NCBI RefSeq assembly: GCF_001039355.2
Contig: NW_019775630.1
Span: 30,561 to 94,560 of the forward strand
Direction of reading: 5' to 3'
Source: Lingula anatina
Taxonomy: Eukaryota; Brachiopoda; Lingulata; Lingulida; Lingulidae
Length of the DNA: 64,000 bases
Position 1 is the first letter of the stretch, and each line of letters begins with the position of its first letter. Shown here one piece after another: positions 50,701-63,856 of the stretch. Both the position numbers and the translations under genes were made by a program. The notes under the pieces were generated by a model, which was given only the letters and a program-made list of their open reading frames with translations, was not told the DNA's origin and searched no databases.

Positions 50701-51966
50701 AAAGCAACAGCACATGCAGACCATTTATCCGACGGAGGGAGGCGTTATAGTGTTCCCCAGGCAGCTGCCAGATACAGTGTCTGCCGTCATACTGCCTATA
50801 CAAGGTCCCATTGGGTGTTTTTGTTATCCGTGAAAGCCACTATTTATTTCCCAAGATGCGTTAAAGGTTCATATTATTTACCGTGATCCGTGAAACACCC
50901 CATTCCCCTGACACGTGAATGCAAATCTTTAGTCTTTGTTATTCTCAAAGTAATTATATCCGGGGATTCGTGATTTTCAGGATTATCGAAACGTACTACA
51001 GTGTCAAACACGTATGAATGAATTTTTATTTACTGTTTTGTGAATTGGTGATTTCATTTCCCGTGAACATCGATCATTCCCCCAACGGACCCTCTCATGG
51101 TTTGTAGAAAGGTTGGAGGGCACCGGTGATGTGCAATTGTTATCACGAAGTAGACAACGGGGCAACTTGAGTCTTTTTTGCTTTCAACGCTGTACGTAAA
51201 GGTGCACGGTTGAAAACATGAAATGAATTGGCAATACAGTTGTCGTCAAGATAACAGCATAAATATTTACAGATTTAATAATCATAATTGCAATCCTCAT
51301 TAGGTAATTGTTCCACGTCCAATAACTATCGGATAACCATGATTCATCCACTCTATTTTATGTAGCGTTAAAACATTTGTGGTCACGGTGTTTGGGTTTT
51401 TAGTCATACATTGTACATCACACCTGACATGACAGCGCACAATATACATAAGCATTAGTTCTTTCATACAAAAAAATTAGACATCAACAACTATTTTTAA
51501 CAAACAAGATATACCATATCCAAAGCTGCAATCAGAATTATGATCCATGCACGTATTTTTAGTTTCAAATGTTTTCTACTTTTTGTACCTTCACATTATG
51601 GATATATATAGGGAGAGAGAGAGCGAGAGTCTGGTAAGTCTTATAAACGCAGAATAATCATTAATATTTGAAATGCATTCGCTAAAACATTATTAAAAAT
51701 AACAAGTTACTAAAGGAATACCCGCTTTCCCATAGATTTCAGTGGCACTAGTGCGATACACTGGGAGTAACGAACTTGGGCCTAGTAATCTTATCTGGTC
51801 AATGACCACCATTATTTTGCAAACTTTTGATGTATTTGGATGCCTCTTCAAACAAGAAAAAAAAAAAATTAAAATTTGCAAAGGTAGAACATGTGCATGT
51901 AGGTACCAATCTACCTTAATCAAGAGAATTCACTCACCCTCATTGCTCATGTAACTGGTACCCCGG
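47160..51966. other. Intergenic region at the right edge of the PIF-like array
   Basis: The family spacer block continues to about 48200 (GAAGACCGCAACTTAAATG), after which similarity to the array ends and no plus-strand TATA element is found. Repeats: (AT)n 47427-47511 and (ATT)n 47757-47794. A GC-richer stretch at 49480-49740 and another at 50270-50460 hold no reading frame I can recognise. Confidence 0.5.
47427..47511. repeat. (AT)n microsatellite
   Basis: About forty AT units upstream of gene F. Confidence 0.95.
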
Positions 51967-51974
51967 TATATAAA
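51967..51974 (+). promoter_or_regulatory. TATA box of the PAN-like gene
   Basis: TATATAAA 214 bp before the start codon, giving a likely transcription start near 52000. No out-of-frame ATG lies between it and the ATG at 52181. Confidence 0.55.
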
Positions 51975-52180
51975 TCACGCTATCTTTGCACACGGTATCG
52001 ATAGTCACACATAAAGCCAGCTAAAGCCAGCAAGGAAGGAACTGTGACAATAGAATCGACCAAAAGCCAAGTGATCGCTCTTAGACGAGGGAGAGAATAC
52101 GTCATACTCCTATATTGTATACTGTTCCATAAGCAAGAGTTGAGAAACAACCCGTTCGACGATTTTTTTAGTGGAACTAG

Positions 52181-53378
52181 ATGCCGAATCAATTCGATAT
52201 GGATGGCAAACGGCTCTATAAGATTTGGATTGTCGTTTGCATGGTGTTCTGCATGACTTATACATCAGGTAATCTTTAACTGTGCGGTACAAATATCCAT
52301 GCACTCTTCATACAAGTATTTGTAGTACAGTAAAAAATGCACAGGAAATGTAACGGGTTTTTGCATCCGAAACACTTTCGTTAGAGAAAGGGACAAGTGA
52401 CGGTAAAAATACGGATGCTACATATAACTTAAAATAGGGAACACTTTGTCGTTAAGAAGCGAATTGCTGAAATTCCAAGACATTTTCGCATGATTGAGGT
52501 CTCTTGCCCATTGCATGTTTTCAGTTCAATTGCATTTCAAAACAACTGATTGCGTGGTAGCCAGTATTGTTGAAAAGAGTAGGCCAAAAATAAATTGAGG
52601 TTGATCTTGAAAAATCAAAACAATTTTTGCCTTCTAAAGCAAAAAATAAATAAATTAATTAAAAACAAAAATAATAATAATAATAGGCTCCTTTTTTACT
52701 GGTAAACGTAGAATATATATCACGGAAATGATCAGGTTACCTGTTGCTGGATTTTAACTCGTGTCACGTATTATAATGTTTATTTATTTATTTATTTATT
52801 TATTTATTTTGTGAGCGGGGTGGTGTGTAAAACGAAGGGGGAATCTTGGCCCACTGCACCCCGACACCTAACCCTTGAAACAAAACATTTAAACATGGAT
52901 CTGTCTGCACATTTAATCATTCCATCAACATTTTCAGTTTCTCGGGAGGCTGGCAGGACAAGGTCTGACCTGTTCGTGAAAGCACCCAGCCGCCGCCTGC
53001 TCTCTGCGAACACTCAACAATACGTGCACCCTACAGAAGGGGGCCCGACAGTGCTGGAGTGTTTAGCGTTCTGCGTACGCCTCCCGGCCTGTGTGGTAGT
53101 GGACTATTCTCCTTTACACGGCACATGTAGGGCTGACGCTAATCCCGTGGTGACCGCGTTCTATGATGATACCCGGGACGTAAGTTATTGCCTGTTCTTT
53201 CCGTATGTCAAATGAAACAAATGTTCAATGAACTTGGGTAAAAGAGCGTTGAAAAAGCCAATTTCTACCAGTACATTGTAATGAACCTTTTTAATACATA
53301 TACATATGTATAGACATGAACCCCTTAAGCCAGGAAGTTCACCTTTTTTTTATCTTTCTTTTGTTTTGGTTTGCTGAG

Positions 53379-53421
<43 letters not shown>

Positions 53422-53586
53422 TTCGTGTTATTTGTTCTTGAATTTTAAGGGACTTAATCAAAATGTCATTCAGAGAAAAGTGAGTGACCCATGTGTCCAT
53501 GTTGTTTTTCTATTTTGTCGTTGCAGCTCTATTACGCATCTGAAAAAGTGACAAGCGTTGATACCTTTGGAACTCCTAATCAATAA
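52181..53586 (+). CDS. Small secreted PAN/apple-like protein
   Basis: Three exons in plus orientation: 52181-52268, 52938-53179 and 53527-53586, with donors GTAATC and GTAAGT and acceptors TTTTCAG and TTGCAG. They join in frame to 129 residues. The first exon gives MPNQFDMDGKRLYKIWIVVC then MVFCMTYTSG, a signal peptide or signal anchor; a second in-frame ATG at 52199 is an alternative start. The mature part has four Cys in a PAN-like layout: LECLAFCVRLPACVVVDYSP and HGTCRA, ending DLYYASEKV. PAN/apple modules bind proteins or glycans outside the cell; the ligand is unknown. The stop codon TAA is embedded in AATAAA. It could be one module of a larger lost gene, but the TATA box, leader and stop suggest a complete short gene. 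Confidence 0.7.
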
Positions 53587-53587
53587 A
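53582..53587 (+). terminator. Poly(A) signal overlapping the PAN-like stop codon
   Basis: AATAAA spans the end of the CAA-TAA codons. If used, the 3' UTR is only a few tens of bases, ending before or within the minisatellite. Confidence 0.4.
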
Positions 53588-53627
53588 TCACAAATGTTCA
53601 ATATTCTTGGTTAAAAAGAACAGTGCG

Positions 53628-54140
53628 ACCAACATTCCTCCTTTATACCGGTGGGTTTAACATTCCTCGATAAAACTAATGAGGTCCACATCCCATGATA
53701 AAACCATGCAGTGAGTTCCACATTCCGTGATAAAACATTGCCGCTCTCAGGTCAACATTCCTTGATAAAAACAATGCAGTGAGGTCAACATTCCACGATT
53801 ACACCATGCAGTGAGGTCAACATCCCTTGATGAATAATGCAGTGAGGTCAACACTCAATGATAAAACCATGCAATGAGTCCAACATTCCATGATAAAATA
53901 ATGCAGCTATCAGGTCAACATTCCTTGATAAAACCATACAGTGAGGTCAACATTCCTTGATAAAACCATGCAGTAAGGTCAACATTCCATGATAAAACCA
54001 TGCAGTGAGGTCAACATTACTGAAAAGGAGTCAGTGCAATCTACCGTACATTCCGCGATAAAAGAAAGCTACTGTGATCAACATTCCTCAAAGAAAAATT
54101 AACATTATTTTATAAATCAAGCGGAGTCAACATTACTTGA
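53628..54140. repeat. Minisatellite of about 31-bp units
   Basis: Around fifteen degenerate copies of a unit close to GGTCAACATTCCTTGATAAA plus ACCATGCAGTGA. The best-kept copies are at 53770-54010. Units are contiguous without unique spacers, so this is a tandem repeat and not a CRISPR-like array. Confidence 0.9.
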
Positions 54141-56972
54141 GATAAGTTGTTGCAGAAAAAAAAAAAAAAAAAGATGACACGTTTTTTTTCTTGTCTGTTT
54201 TCTGCTTAACATACAAAATGCAACTACTAGGGACACCAAGACATTAGAGAATTGGTATTCCAAGCCTAAACGAGCTTATGACAGGAATAGGTAGATAAGT
54301 TGTATTATCAGATGTATTACACCAGAGGTTCTTTTGTATCATGTAATAATATTAGCCAATTTTGGCTCTGTCTCACCTCTTCAAAGTTGGGAAATAGCAG
54401 ATAGTCAACATCAGCGCTCATGAACTTTAGATACAGCAGATTTTTTGTTGTAAAAGTATCCCAAAAATCGTTTTCCAATACTTAGGCAATAGCGGCTAAT
54501 ATAAATGATGCTGAGTGTAATGTAATGCTTGACTTTATTTTATTGAACATTGCAATAAATAGTTGTCTTCATAATCGCAATTATTCTCATTCGCTGCATT
54601 GAGGATCTCATGCAATGAACATATATAGTGGCAAAATATATGGTTTTAACACAAAAGTAAATACATTTTAAATTCTGAATAATTGCTTCTCAGGTTTGCC
54701 TGACAGTAATATTAATTGCTGTGTTCTGTAACAGCGTCAACTAAGAATAGATCTGTGCACTTACTGTAATTTATGTGGTTATGGTTATGATTTCGGCCAA
54801 AGGAAAAGTATTTGATGAATGCACGTACTGTGAAGTTATAAACTGAAGTTCTGACACGAGCTATTAATACACTTGGCGTATACTGGGTGTGCTTAGTATG
54901 TATACGTGGCGTACAAACTTACGGCACAGATATAATATGAATACCAACGTAATACGATTCGCATTCGTCGGCATCCGTCGGGTGCATCCTGAATACGCTC
55001 TGCAAGAGTATTGCCTACGGATAGGATGTGTTGAATCCGTTATTCATTCGACGGATGTGCGTCACATAATATATCAGTCGAATGAATGGAACATTTTCGC
55101 AATTGTGAGCGTAAAGTAGCGTATTGGAATTGTCTTAGGCCCCATTCAGGATGGATGATCCGAGTGCCTACTGATTCGCCCACTAAATACGGCCGCATTC
55201 GTGTGACAGGGGCCTATAGTACAGGCGTTATGCGCAGTCATTAAAAAGATGATGGGGTGCATTTATTTGCCCTGAAGTTCACCAAGCGTAAGGACATTAA
55301 ATGCTAATAAGCCTATATTCCCATTGGTCTGCTTGGATCGACCCAACTCATTGCAATTAACGAGAGTCCCTGCAGAGTGGGATCGACCCACGTAGACCGC
55401 GTCAAGAATGGAGTCTGAAATAACATGGTCATTTTTGAGGCAGCATTTACTGCGATCCATACTAAGCACAGCAGTAGGGTTACTGTCACCGCAGCCTTGG
55501 GTGAAATTCACATCCAGCGCCCATTGAGGGGAAAAAATCACCCTATTCTTGGAAGAATCTACAGTCTACAGTACTTAGGGACTGAATAATCTCATTACTT
55601 TTATTCACGTCTTAATTAGTTCTTTTATAAGCATCACACTTTGAATTGTTTTACAACCATGAAGAAGAGTATATAACACACCCTGTTGGTACTCATGGAT
55701 CTCCTGTTTGGTATGAATCATAAAAAAGGACTACGTCCAGAGACATCAAAGAAAACAAAATACTATTTCCTCCTACTCGCAAATCGTTGGTTGACCGCCC
55801 TTGCACTTGAATGAAATGTTTTGTGCCATTTCTACTGTAATCGTATAAGTTTCCATACTTGTTTTTTTAATAGTCAACAGTCTTTTCGATATTACAAAGA
55901 TATAAGATCAAAGATTCATTTTAGATATAAAATATATCTCTGGGATACTTTTAAACGCGTGTACAATAGTTCTAGTAAAACGAATATTTTGGGGATTATT
56001 TTAAAGATGTCATTGAGACAGTATTTATGGTCCCTAATGTTCCCCAAGCGTCATTTAAGGCTTTAATCACATTTTAATTTGTGAAACACTTTTTATTACT
56101 AGCACTATTTAAAACAGCGGTTGAGTTACTTTCTTTGCAGTCATAGAAGAAAAGTCCTGTCCTGACGATTAAGGTAAGTGTTCATTTCTAACTGTGGTGA
56201 ATCCATTCAGATAAAGGCACTAGAGAATCGAATGTTTGGATTGTCATTTGCACAATGTTTGGATTGTCATTTGCACACTCTCTATGTTCACATTGTGTTG
56301 TTGTACATGTAGTTTATCGGCAAGTTTAAAATGAAAATTCATTTGTATGCAGTGCACGTTTATTCTCACATGCATACAAGTGCATGATAGGGGGCATTTT
56401 CTCAGTGTTTGAATTGCAGTTTATCAGTGATCATGATTAGATGATCATTTTTGTTGTTCCTTAGAGAGATCCAGTGACTCTGTTGGGAAGCATCCCAAAT
56501 TTCATTCCTACTAACAAAAAGTAATATTGTATTTGGTATGCGATCGTTCAATTTTGCAATTGCTGTATACGCCTGTGTTCAAACTGCAGTATACACATTA
56601 AAAAAAATTATTTGCTAAAAATTAATACCAGGGGACACAAATGAGCACAGTTAGCGTTATAGTTTAGAAGTCACTACACTTAACAGCGCAATGCAGGTTA
56701 CATCTACTTAGACACAAAATTCATAAATTAAGGGCAAAATAGACATCATAAATGTTATAAACACATTACCTTTAGCAAATTACATTGATTCGTAGATTAT
56801 TTCTTTATTTCTGGGCGTATTTGCAAAGGTTTAGTAAAACGAATGTCCTACATTAGTTCGCCATTGAAGGTCTGCTGTACATGACTTAAAATGGCATGAT
56901 GTATTGTTTTATGCCCATATATCCTGTAAGAGACTTATGTTTCCCAATTAGTTGAAACTCAAAAAAAAAAAA

Positions 56973-57028
<56 letters not shown>

Positions 57029-57919
57029 ATTACATTAAAAAAAAACATTAACTTTGAGATGAAGATAAACCATTACTTTCAAAAAGGCTGACCAAGATCT
57101 ACTTTATGTAATTAGAAATGGTGTAAAAGACCGAATTCATTTACAGGAACGGGTCGAGCACGTTTCTCGGAAAATAGAAAAATACATTTGCTTGGGTGAG
57201 ATAACCCGAGTAGATTTAGCGCAAGACTCCAGGATATGCAACAGCATCTTTATGTGTTTAACTGCTATCCGTCTCAGTCCTAGTTGAAAATCTAAGCATG
57301 CTTAATAGGTTGATTTAATGCACATTGTGATAATGGCACGAAATTAAGCATGAGTAATGATGCGCAGTAATAGTAGGTAATGTTAGAGGAACCCGCTGTA
57401 GGACAAGGTACGACTAGTTGTTAAATACAGGTAGCTTGGTGATTAGCTACTAAATTACATTTTAGGGGTGTCATTTGGAAGTCTTGGGCGTAATAATATG
57501 CATGTAAACTGTTAAAGATACTCCATAGATTAAGGAGCATCAAACAAATATGCTATCCGAGTTTTCATCTTGTTTCCTTCGTCTGGTAACGACGTTATGA
57601 TAAAAATCTTTTTTTTTCCTGGCCAGTTTGGTGTAATGATATACACAGTATTGTTTGCGATGCAGAAACAATGGCTAATGTTTTTATTAAAAATTTAAAT
57701 CTTGTGAACGTGATGGTTGCCTTGTTTGCTGTCCATTATTGCCTTACGTCATTTGGCATAGATTAAAAATCTCATTTTAATCCCCATCAATAATGTATCA
57801 ACTAAGTTGATGAACACACTAGATTGACCCTGAAGTATCTATGAAAAAAAAAATAAATAAAACAACGTTGAAAGTATATGAGAAAATGAACGTTTTATGA
57901 CATTCCAATTATCCTACAG
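54141..57919. other. Intergenic region / 5' side of the VWA-TSP1 gene
   Basis: No protein gene supported. Contents: a perfect inverted pair ATTCATTCGAC (55042-55052) / GTCGAATGAAT (55077-55087), a poly(A) run (56961-57027), and one exon-like segment at 56141-56173 (acceptor TTTCTTTGCAG, donor GTAAGT) that could be a 5' UTR exon of the downstream gene. Confidence 0.45.
56141..56173 (+). other. Candidate 33-nt noncoding exon
   Basis: A strong acceptor (TTTCTTTGCAG) and strong donor (AAG then GTAAGT) bracket 33 bases without an open coding context. The coding exon at 57930 has its own acceptor (TCCTACAG) ten bases before the ATG, so an upstream 5' UTR exon must exist; this is one candidate. Confidence 0.25.
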
Positions 57920-57929
57920 AGAAGGAAAA

Positions 57930-60900
57930 ATGAAGGTCAACCTGCTGTTGCCCACCGCGGCTCTGCTGGTGACGGTCTTGGCTGTTACGATAGATGGCGC
58001 TGCAGCCAATGTTGCGCAGCGAAGACAGAAGAGGGTGGCAGATTTGAATGTGTTTGCCGCGGCAGTGCGCGCCCAGCTGGAATGTGCGTATCTGTCTATT
58101 TTGTCTATTTCTCTCTCTATTTCTCTCTTTCTATTACATTTTGATGTAAAAAAAAAAAAAAAAAAACTACGTGTAGAACAGTCGGGACATTTTCAAATCA
58201 TATGATTTGTGTATAGTGCAAAATACCGAGTTATAAAGTAGATTGCAACCGTAGGTACTACAACTACTTAAATGCAAAATATCAAGCGATGTTTTTTTTC
58301 TTTATTTTGATTACAACTCAAACAACAGCCTGTAAGCCAGATATTTGCTTCGCCATCGATTCTTCTAATAGTCTCACGGAGGCCGGTTTGCAAGACGAGA
58401 AGAACTTTGTAATGGCGCTAATGCGAGAAATTGCCAGTTTTGGCCAGGACGTACAGGCCCGCTACGCCGCCGTCATCTTCGCTACCAACGTCTCCCTAAT
58501 CTTTGATTTCAACGTGGATCAGTCCCTCGCCTCCCTGGATGCACGAATCGCCGCATTGCCGTTCTACAAAGGAAGGACGAATATACCGGATGCGATGGAG
58601 TTGTGTCGGGAGGCCCTTACGAACCCCGTCTACGGTCCCCGGCCACCAGGAGACAGGAGCGCTGCAGTCGCCATCGTTCTGACTGATGGAGTGGCTAATG
58701 AAGGTCAATGCCTCATGAATAATTGTTTAGAGATACAAAAATATTAGCAATTTTCAAATACTTTTATGATATTAGATTCAGCGCGCACATAGACCTTTTA
58801 AATAAAATGACATTTACACAGAATCTAAACATATTTGTTTTTCAGGACAAGTGGGCAATATTATCCAAAACAAAGAAAAAAAAACAGTTTGAATTTTACC
58901 ACATCTTCTTACAGTAAAGCTTATAAATACAATTGTTCCTGTTTGTCCTATCTATGTTTTTATTTTGATCATCGATTAATTTATTGCATTTATATTGACG
59001 TATCACAGGACAAATCACAATCGCGGAGGCTGCGCGCCGTATGGCCCTCTCCGGGGTAAAGTCTCTTGCTGTAGGGGCTGGGCCCGGTATAGATGACGCC
59101 CAACTCCTGGAGATAGCACAAGGACGACAGGCGAATGTCTTCTCCGTGGGAAGCACCGCCGAACTTGTCGATATTGCGCAGAACATAGGTGTCTCTTCTT
59201 GTGCTGGTGAGTTGTGAAACTAAAAGAAACTGATAGTGCGTGTAATAGAGACACGTCCCTTTTTTTGGATTCATACAGGTTAGGGTTAACGTGACGTTAG
59301 TGGGCCAAACTTTAGGACGGGGCGAACATGTAGAAATTGGTGGGGTAACGGATCCCGCACCACAGGGGAATCCGTTGTATATTACATTGTTGCCAATGAG
59401 TCTGTTTTAACCGGAAAGTTTCCCATCCAAAGTGCTTACATGGTACCCAATAGTAATAATCTTTAAACAAGCAAGTTTCCTGCACATTGTTTAAAAAGTA
59501 ATTATAAAAATAAATGTTGGAATATGATGTTAACACCGGTAGCTGATTTTTGTTTGTCTATTTATTCCCTTATCTGTAAATAATACCGAAACCGAAGAAC
59601 AGGTCTTACCAGTGCATGTATATTAGACTTCATCGTTATCTTATAAAGCTAATCACAACTACCAGATAGTTGATTGATTGCCAATTAAACAAATTAAAAT
59701 CGAACGTCTTTTCTGTATAGATATTGACACTACAACTACAGCTACGACACCAGCAGAAGGTAAGTCTGCTTATGCTTTCACCATATTCGGTTGGGGTCAG
59801 GTGTTTTCATAAATTCACAAAAAATAATGAAATGGGTCTATAAATACAAAGACATAAGTCAGGTTCAGAAAACAACAAAGTACGATTACCAAATACGAAA
59901 GGTCTCATTTAGTTACATAATCAAATGATTTTGGCCAAACTTGCCATACTTGTTCAAAACCAATATGCTCGATAAATGAATGCAGAAATATAAAATAGGT
60001 ATAGAAAACAACAAAGAACGAATGTGAAATACGAAAAGCCTACTTTATTCACGTAGTGAAAACTATTTAGCAAGGTGTCGAATCATCTTGTCTCACAGGC
60101 AGAAACACGCGTACAGTCTCATTTAAAGCATTTTATTACTTTTTTCGTATCATCCTATTTATATTTGTCATCATTAGCGGACTGTAAGTGGGGTGACTGG
60201 AGTCCCTGTGACGCGCCATGCGGAGGCGGTATTCAGCGGAGATCAATGGACTGCTGTGACTGCACGCCCAGGGTGGCAATCCGGTCCTGTAATCGTGATC
60301 CCTGCCCAGGTGAGAAAATGATCCTGGTTGTTTAATTTAATACTAACAATTGTCCAGGTGGGTAGGGTGAACGAGGGCGACTATGTTGCTTTCGTAATTT
60401 TGGTGTTAGCATTAGAGTGTTTTGCCATCCAATCCCAAACCCTTGCTCTTTGGTTCATACTGTATCACTCACGGGACTGAATGTACATGTACAACCCCCT
60501 TTTTTCTTTTTAGTACATGTGAACAAGGCTGACAATGTTATATATACTCAAAATCACAATATTTTTTTCTCAAATAACTATAGATTTATAAACGGTTTTA
60601 ATTTTTTGTGGATTTTGTTCTTTTCTGGGCATCTTAAACTGCATATTTGGTGTTTTTATTTCAAAAATATCCTCAGTCTTTATGCAAATGTCTAAATTCC
60701 TCCTCATTCATTTCGTATTTTGAGATGTTCTGAAAAAAAAAAACACTATTTTCCTGTCACCTTCAAAATTTCTTTGTTTGTACGTTCTTCTCACATTCCG
60801 TCATTTACAGTCGACGGAGCCTGGGGCCCTTGGTCTGCCTTTGGCGCCTGCTCTCGCAGCTGTGGAGGCGGAGAACAGATCCGCACACGCAGCTGTAACA

Positions 60901-61053
60901 GCCCCCCAGTGGCCGGTGATGGACAGCCTTGCCAGGGCCCCTCAGCTGAGATACAGGCTTGTAACGACCAGGGCTGTCCCGGTAAGTGATTACACTTTGA
61001 TTTACAGGTATATAGATAAATGTCATTTGAAAAAAGTGTGACATAGTTCCTAG

Positions 61054-61126
<73 letters not shown>

Positions 61127-61379
61127 AGGACCGCAGACTGATTTTACTGGTAGCTGTTGACAGCTTAATATTTCCAAGTAAATGTAGTCGCCCACGGTAC
61201 TGTACTTGATGTTAGCTAAAGAAAAAGTAATGGTGGACAGGGAGAAACGGCAAACAGTTTACAAAGATACTCAAAATATTATTCTCAAAACCCCACACAC
61301 ACCTCGGCCCGCAGCACTTTACAACCCTGGAGTACCAAAATAATAATAATAATAATAATAATAATGATAATAAAAATAA

Positions 61380-61442
<63 letters not shown>

Positions 61443-62080
61443 AATTAAATTAAATAAATAATGATAATAAGAAAAAAATAAAGTAAACAGAGAGAAATGG
61501 CGACACTACTGTAATTAAAATTAACCCTAACCAAAACGTATGTTCATTGCTGAAATGATGTCAACGTACATGCATGTCTAACGTTCTAATATTTTTTACA
61601 GTTGACGGCCAATGGGGAGACTGGTGTTGCTCATGGTCAGAATGCAGCGCCACCTGTGGAGGAGGTCAGCGCACGCGCACTAGGCAGTGCAGCAACCCAG
61701 CCCCAGCCAATGGCGGCGCAGACTGTGTTGGAAGTGGTATTGAAGAGGAGATGTGTAACACACAGCCATGTCCTAGTAAGAACCTACATGTACATATGAA
61801 AGTTAATGACTGATTGTATATGGTGTTCAAACATACCTGGTGGCCATTATAGTAAGAAGAATAAGGACAAGAATGGTTAAAGTGATAAGAACGATACATG
61901 TAATAGCATGATGATACTAAAAATGGTGAATATAAAAATAAGAATAAAGAAGTATTATCATGTCCAATGTGGAAAAAAAAGAGTTGGATAATTCCATTTG
62001 GAATATTTAAAGTGCTTTTTCTTCAATTATTTAAATACATTTTAAAGAACGCATAATATTATTTTAATAATAATAGAGGA

Positions 62081-62121
<41 letters not shown>

Positions 62122-62978
62122 CGTGGCAATCTGATAATAACCTCAAGTCAAGACTTTTATTTTACATGTAATAATGCCATTCACTTTTAAGCCGATGGCG
62201 GTTGGTCAAACTGGTCCGACTGGTCAGCCTGCAACGTAAATTCGTGCACCTGTTCACGCACGCGCACTTGCTCCTCTCCGGCACCGGAAAATGGTGGAAA
62301 ACCATGCATGGGTGACCTAGTGAACCGACGAGCGTGTTTTGTCTTTTGTTGTCTACGTAAGTATTTTATATATGAGTAAATTCTTGTAACTGTGGTCTAT
62401 TTGAAAACATAAGAGAAAGATTACCTGATGCCTTTTACTGCAGATTTTAACCACCATGTGGCGCTTAGTACGGTGGCGAGACAATTTTTCTCGTGACTGT
62501 GAAAACTGAAAGTGTGGATGCGAATTTCTGTACTCTACTGGTATCACATTCAACACTCTTAAAAAGACATATCCGTTTGATTCTGGGAAAGCCAAACGTA
62601 TTTGAACGTTGTTTCTTGACACCTTGTCTTTTTTTGTCACCTATATCCTGGTTGCTGTTCATGATGTCACACGCCGATGTCTTTAAGATATTTGCATGTA
62701 GGAGAGTGACTGACTCATTCCTGTTAAGACCTTCGCCGCGTACATTTGCGTATACTAGTAGCTAGAATCTCAATAAAACTTCGACTTACGGGTAAGCTTT
62801 ATTTAATTTTACAAATATAGGACAGAACATATATTGTAAGCCGTCTTTATTCATTTCAGCTGACTTCGCCCGCTCTCTTGGACTAGGAGGGCGACTTCCA
62901 GGCCCCTTTGGTGGAATGGGCTTTGGTGGAATGGGCGGGGGACGTAGCTTAGGCGGAAAGAGCTGGATGCGATGCTGA
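57930..62978 (+). CDS. Secreted VWA-thrombospondin-1 repeat protein
   Basis: Nine coding exons: 57930-58083, 58329-58703, 59009-59206, 59721-59759, 60178-60309, 60811-60981, 61602-61775, 62192-62356 and 62860-62978. All introns are GT-AG in phase 1 and the join is 508 residues. Signal peptide about 1-25 ([20 protein letters not shown]); RRQKR near 31-35 is a furin-type site. VWA domain about 52-240 has a full MIDAS: DSSNS (DxSxS), Thr in GRTNIPDAM and Asp in LTDGVAN. A short Thr linker ([13 protein letters not shown]) follows, then four TSP1-like modules, one per exon: [49 protein letters not shown] and the aberrant [17 protein letters not shown]. The tail is Gly/Met-rich ([14 protein letters not shown]), ending WMRC. 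Architecture resembles coadhesin- or hemicentin-like matrix proteins: an adhesive extracellular protein with metal-dependent ligand binding. Confidence 0.9.
61058..61121. repeat. (CA)n(GA)n microsatellite in intron 6 of the VWA-TSP1 gene
   Basis: CA units followed by GA units, just after the second TSP1 exon. Confidence 0.9.
61340..61445. repeat. (AAT)n/(AAAT)n microsatellite in intron 6
   Basis: AAT repeats grading into a long AAAT array between TSP1 exons 2 and 3. Confidence 0.9.
62085..62120. repeat. (AGT)n microsatellite in intron 7
   Basis: About twelve AGT units before the fourth TSP1 exon. Confidence 0.9.
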
Positions 62979-63810
62979 AGTCAGAGTCATGTGAACGCAG
63001 TCAACATAGGTGCTTTTAAAGTTCATTTATTTACCTTTGGTTCTGGTTTAAGTTTTATTTTACGTGGCCTTTTAAAGCAAGGTTAAAAGCAGAGTTTGGC
63101 ATTAAACAAAGTATCGTCCATCGTAGAAGGAGGTAATTTTGTCGCGGTTGCTTCTGTAAAACCTCATTGATTCTTGTAACTGAAAACTTTTGATTATTTG
63201 ACTTCTTGCTTATCTGCACCAAATGAAAGTATTTGATTGTAGAGCTGATTTAATTCGAAATTTTAAGTTTTAATTTAGCCTTCTGTCGTGGGTTGGGGGT
63301 AATTAAGTAATCTTATTAAAGATAAAGTGATATTTGTACCGAATGGAACGCTTAATGCAACTCAATAAACCTAACAAACAAAACAATCCGAGAGCACAAT
63401 TGTTACTTTCATTTCCCTTAACTTGACAACGTGTCCATTTATCTCAAGTTACGTGTAATTATAAAAACAAGAATGATTTTATCTTGGTAATGTTACGACA
63501 AAAAGCATGCTAGTTCAAATGTTGTACTACAGGTACATGTATAGTAACTGGCACTGCCGTTTATGTATTACAATGACTTATAACCGAAAATTCAGGTACC
63601 TGACAAAATGTTAAATCATTGAATGACCATCAAAATGTTCAGAGACGATTTCAAAATCACTAGAAATCGAAAAAAAAAAAAACAGTGTGGAATCTAAAAA
63701 AAAATTGTAGCCAACTTGAATATTTTAACTCCTGTATCTAGATAAACTTCGAAACTCTTATTTCCCACCACACCACATTGTCCAATTATCTATAGAAAAT
63801 ATAAATACCT

Positions 63811-63856
<46 letters not shown>

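Noticed and set aside
53628-54140. Regularly spaced repeats resembling a CRISPR array
   Set aside because: Units are contiguous and degenerate with no unique spacers, and the genome is eukaryotic.
54889-55119. 76-residue plus frame
   Set aside because: Sits in a stretch with local inverted repeats; no leader, domain or splice signals.
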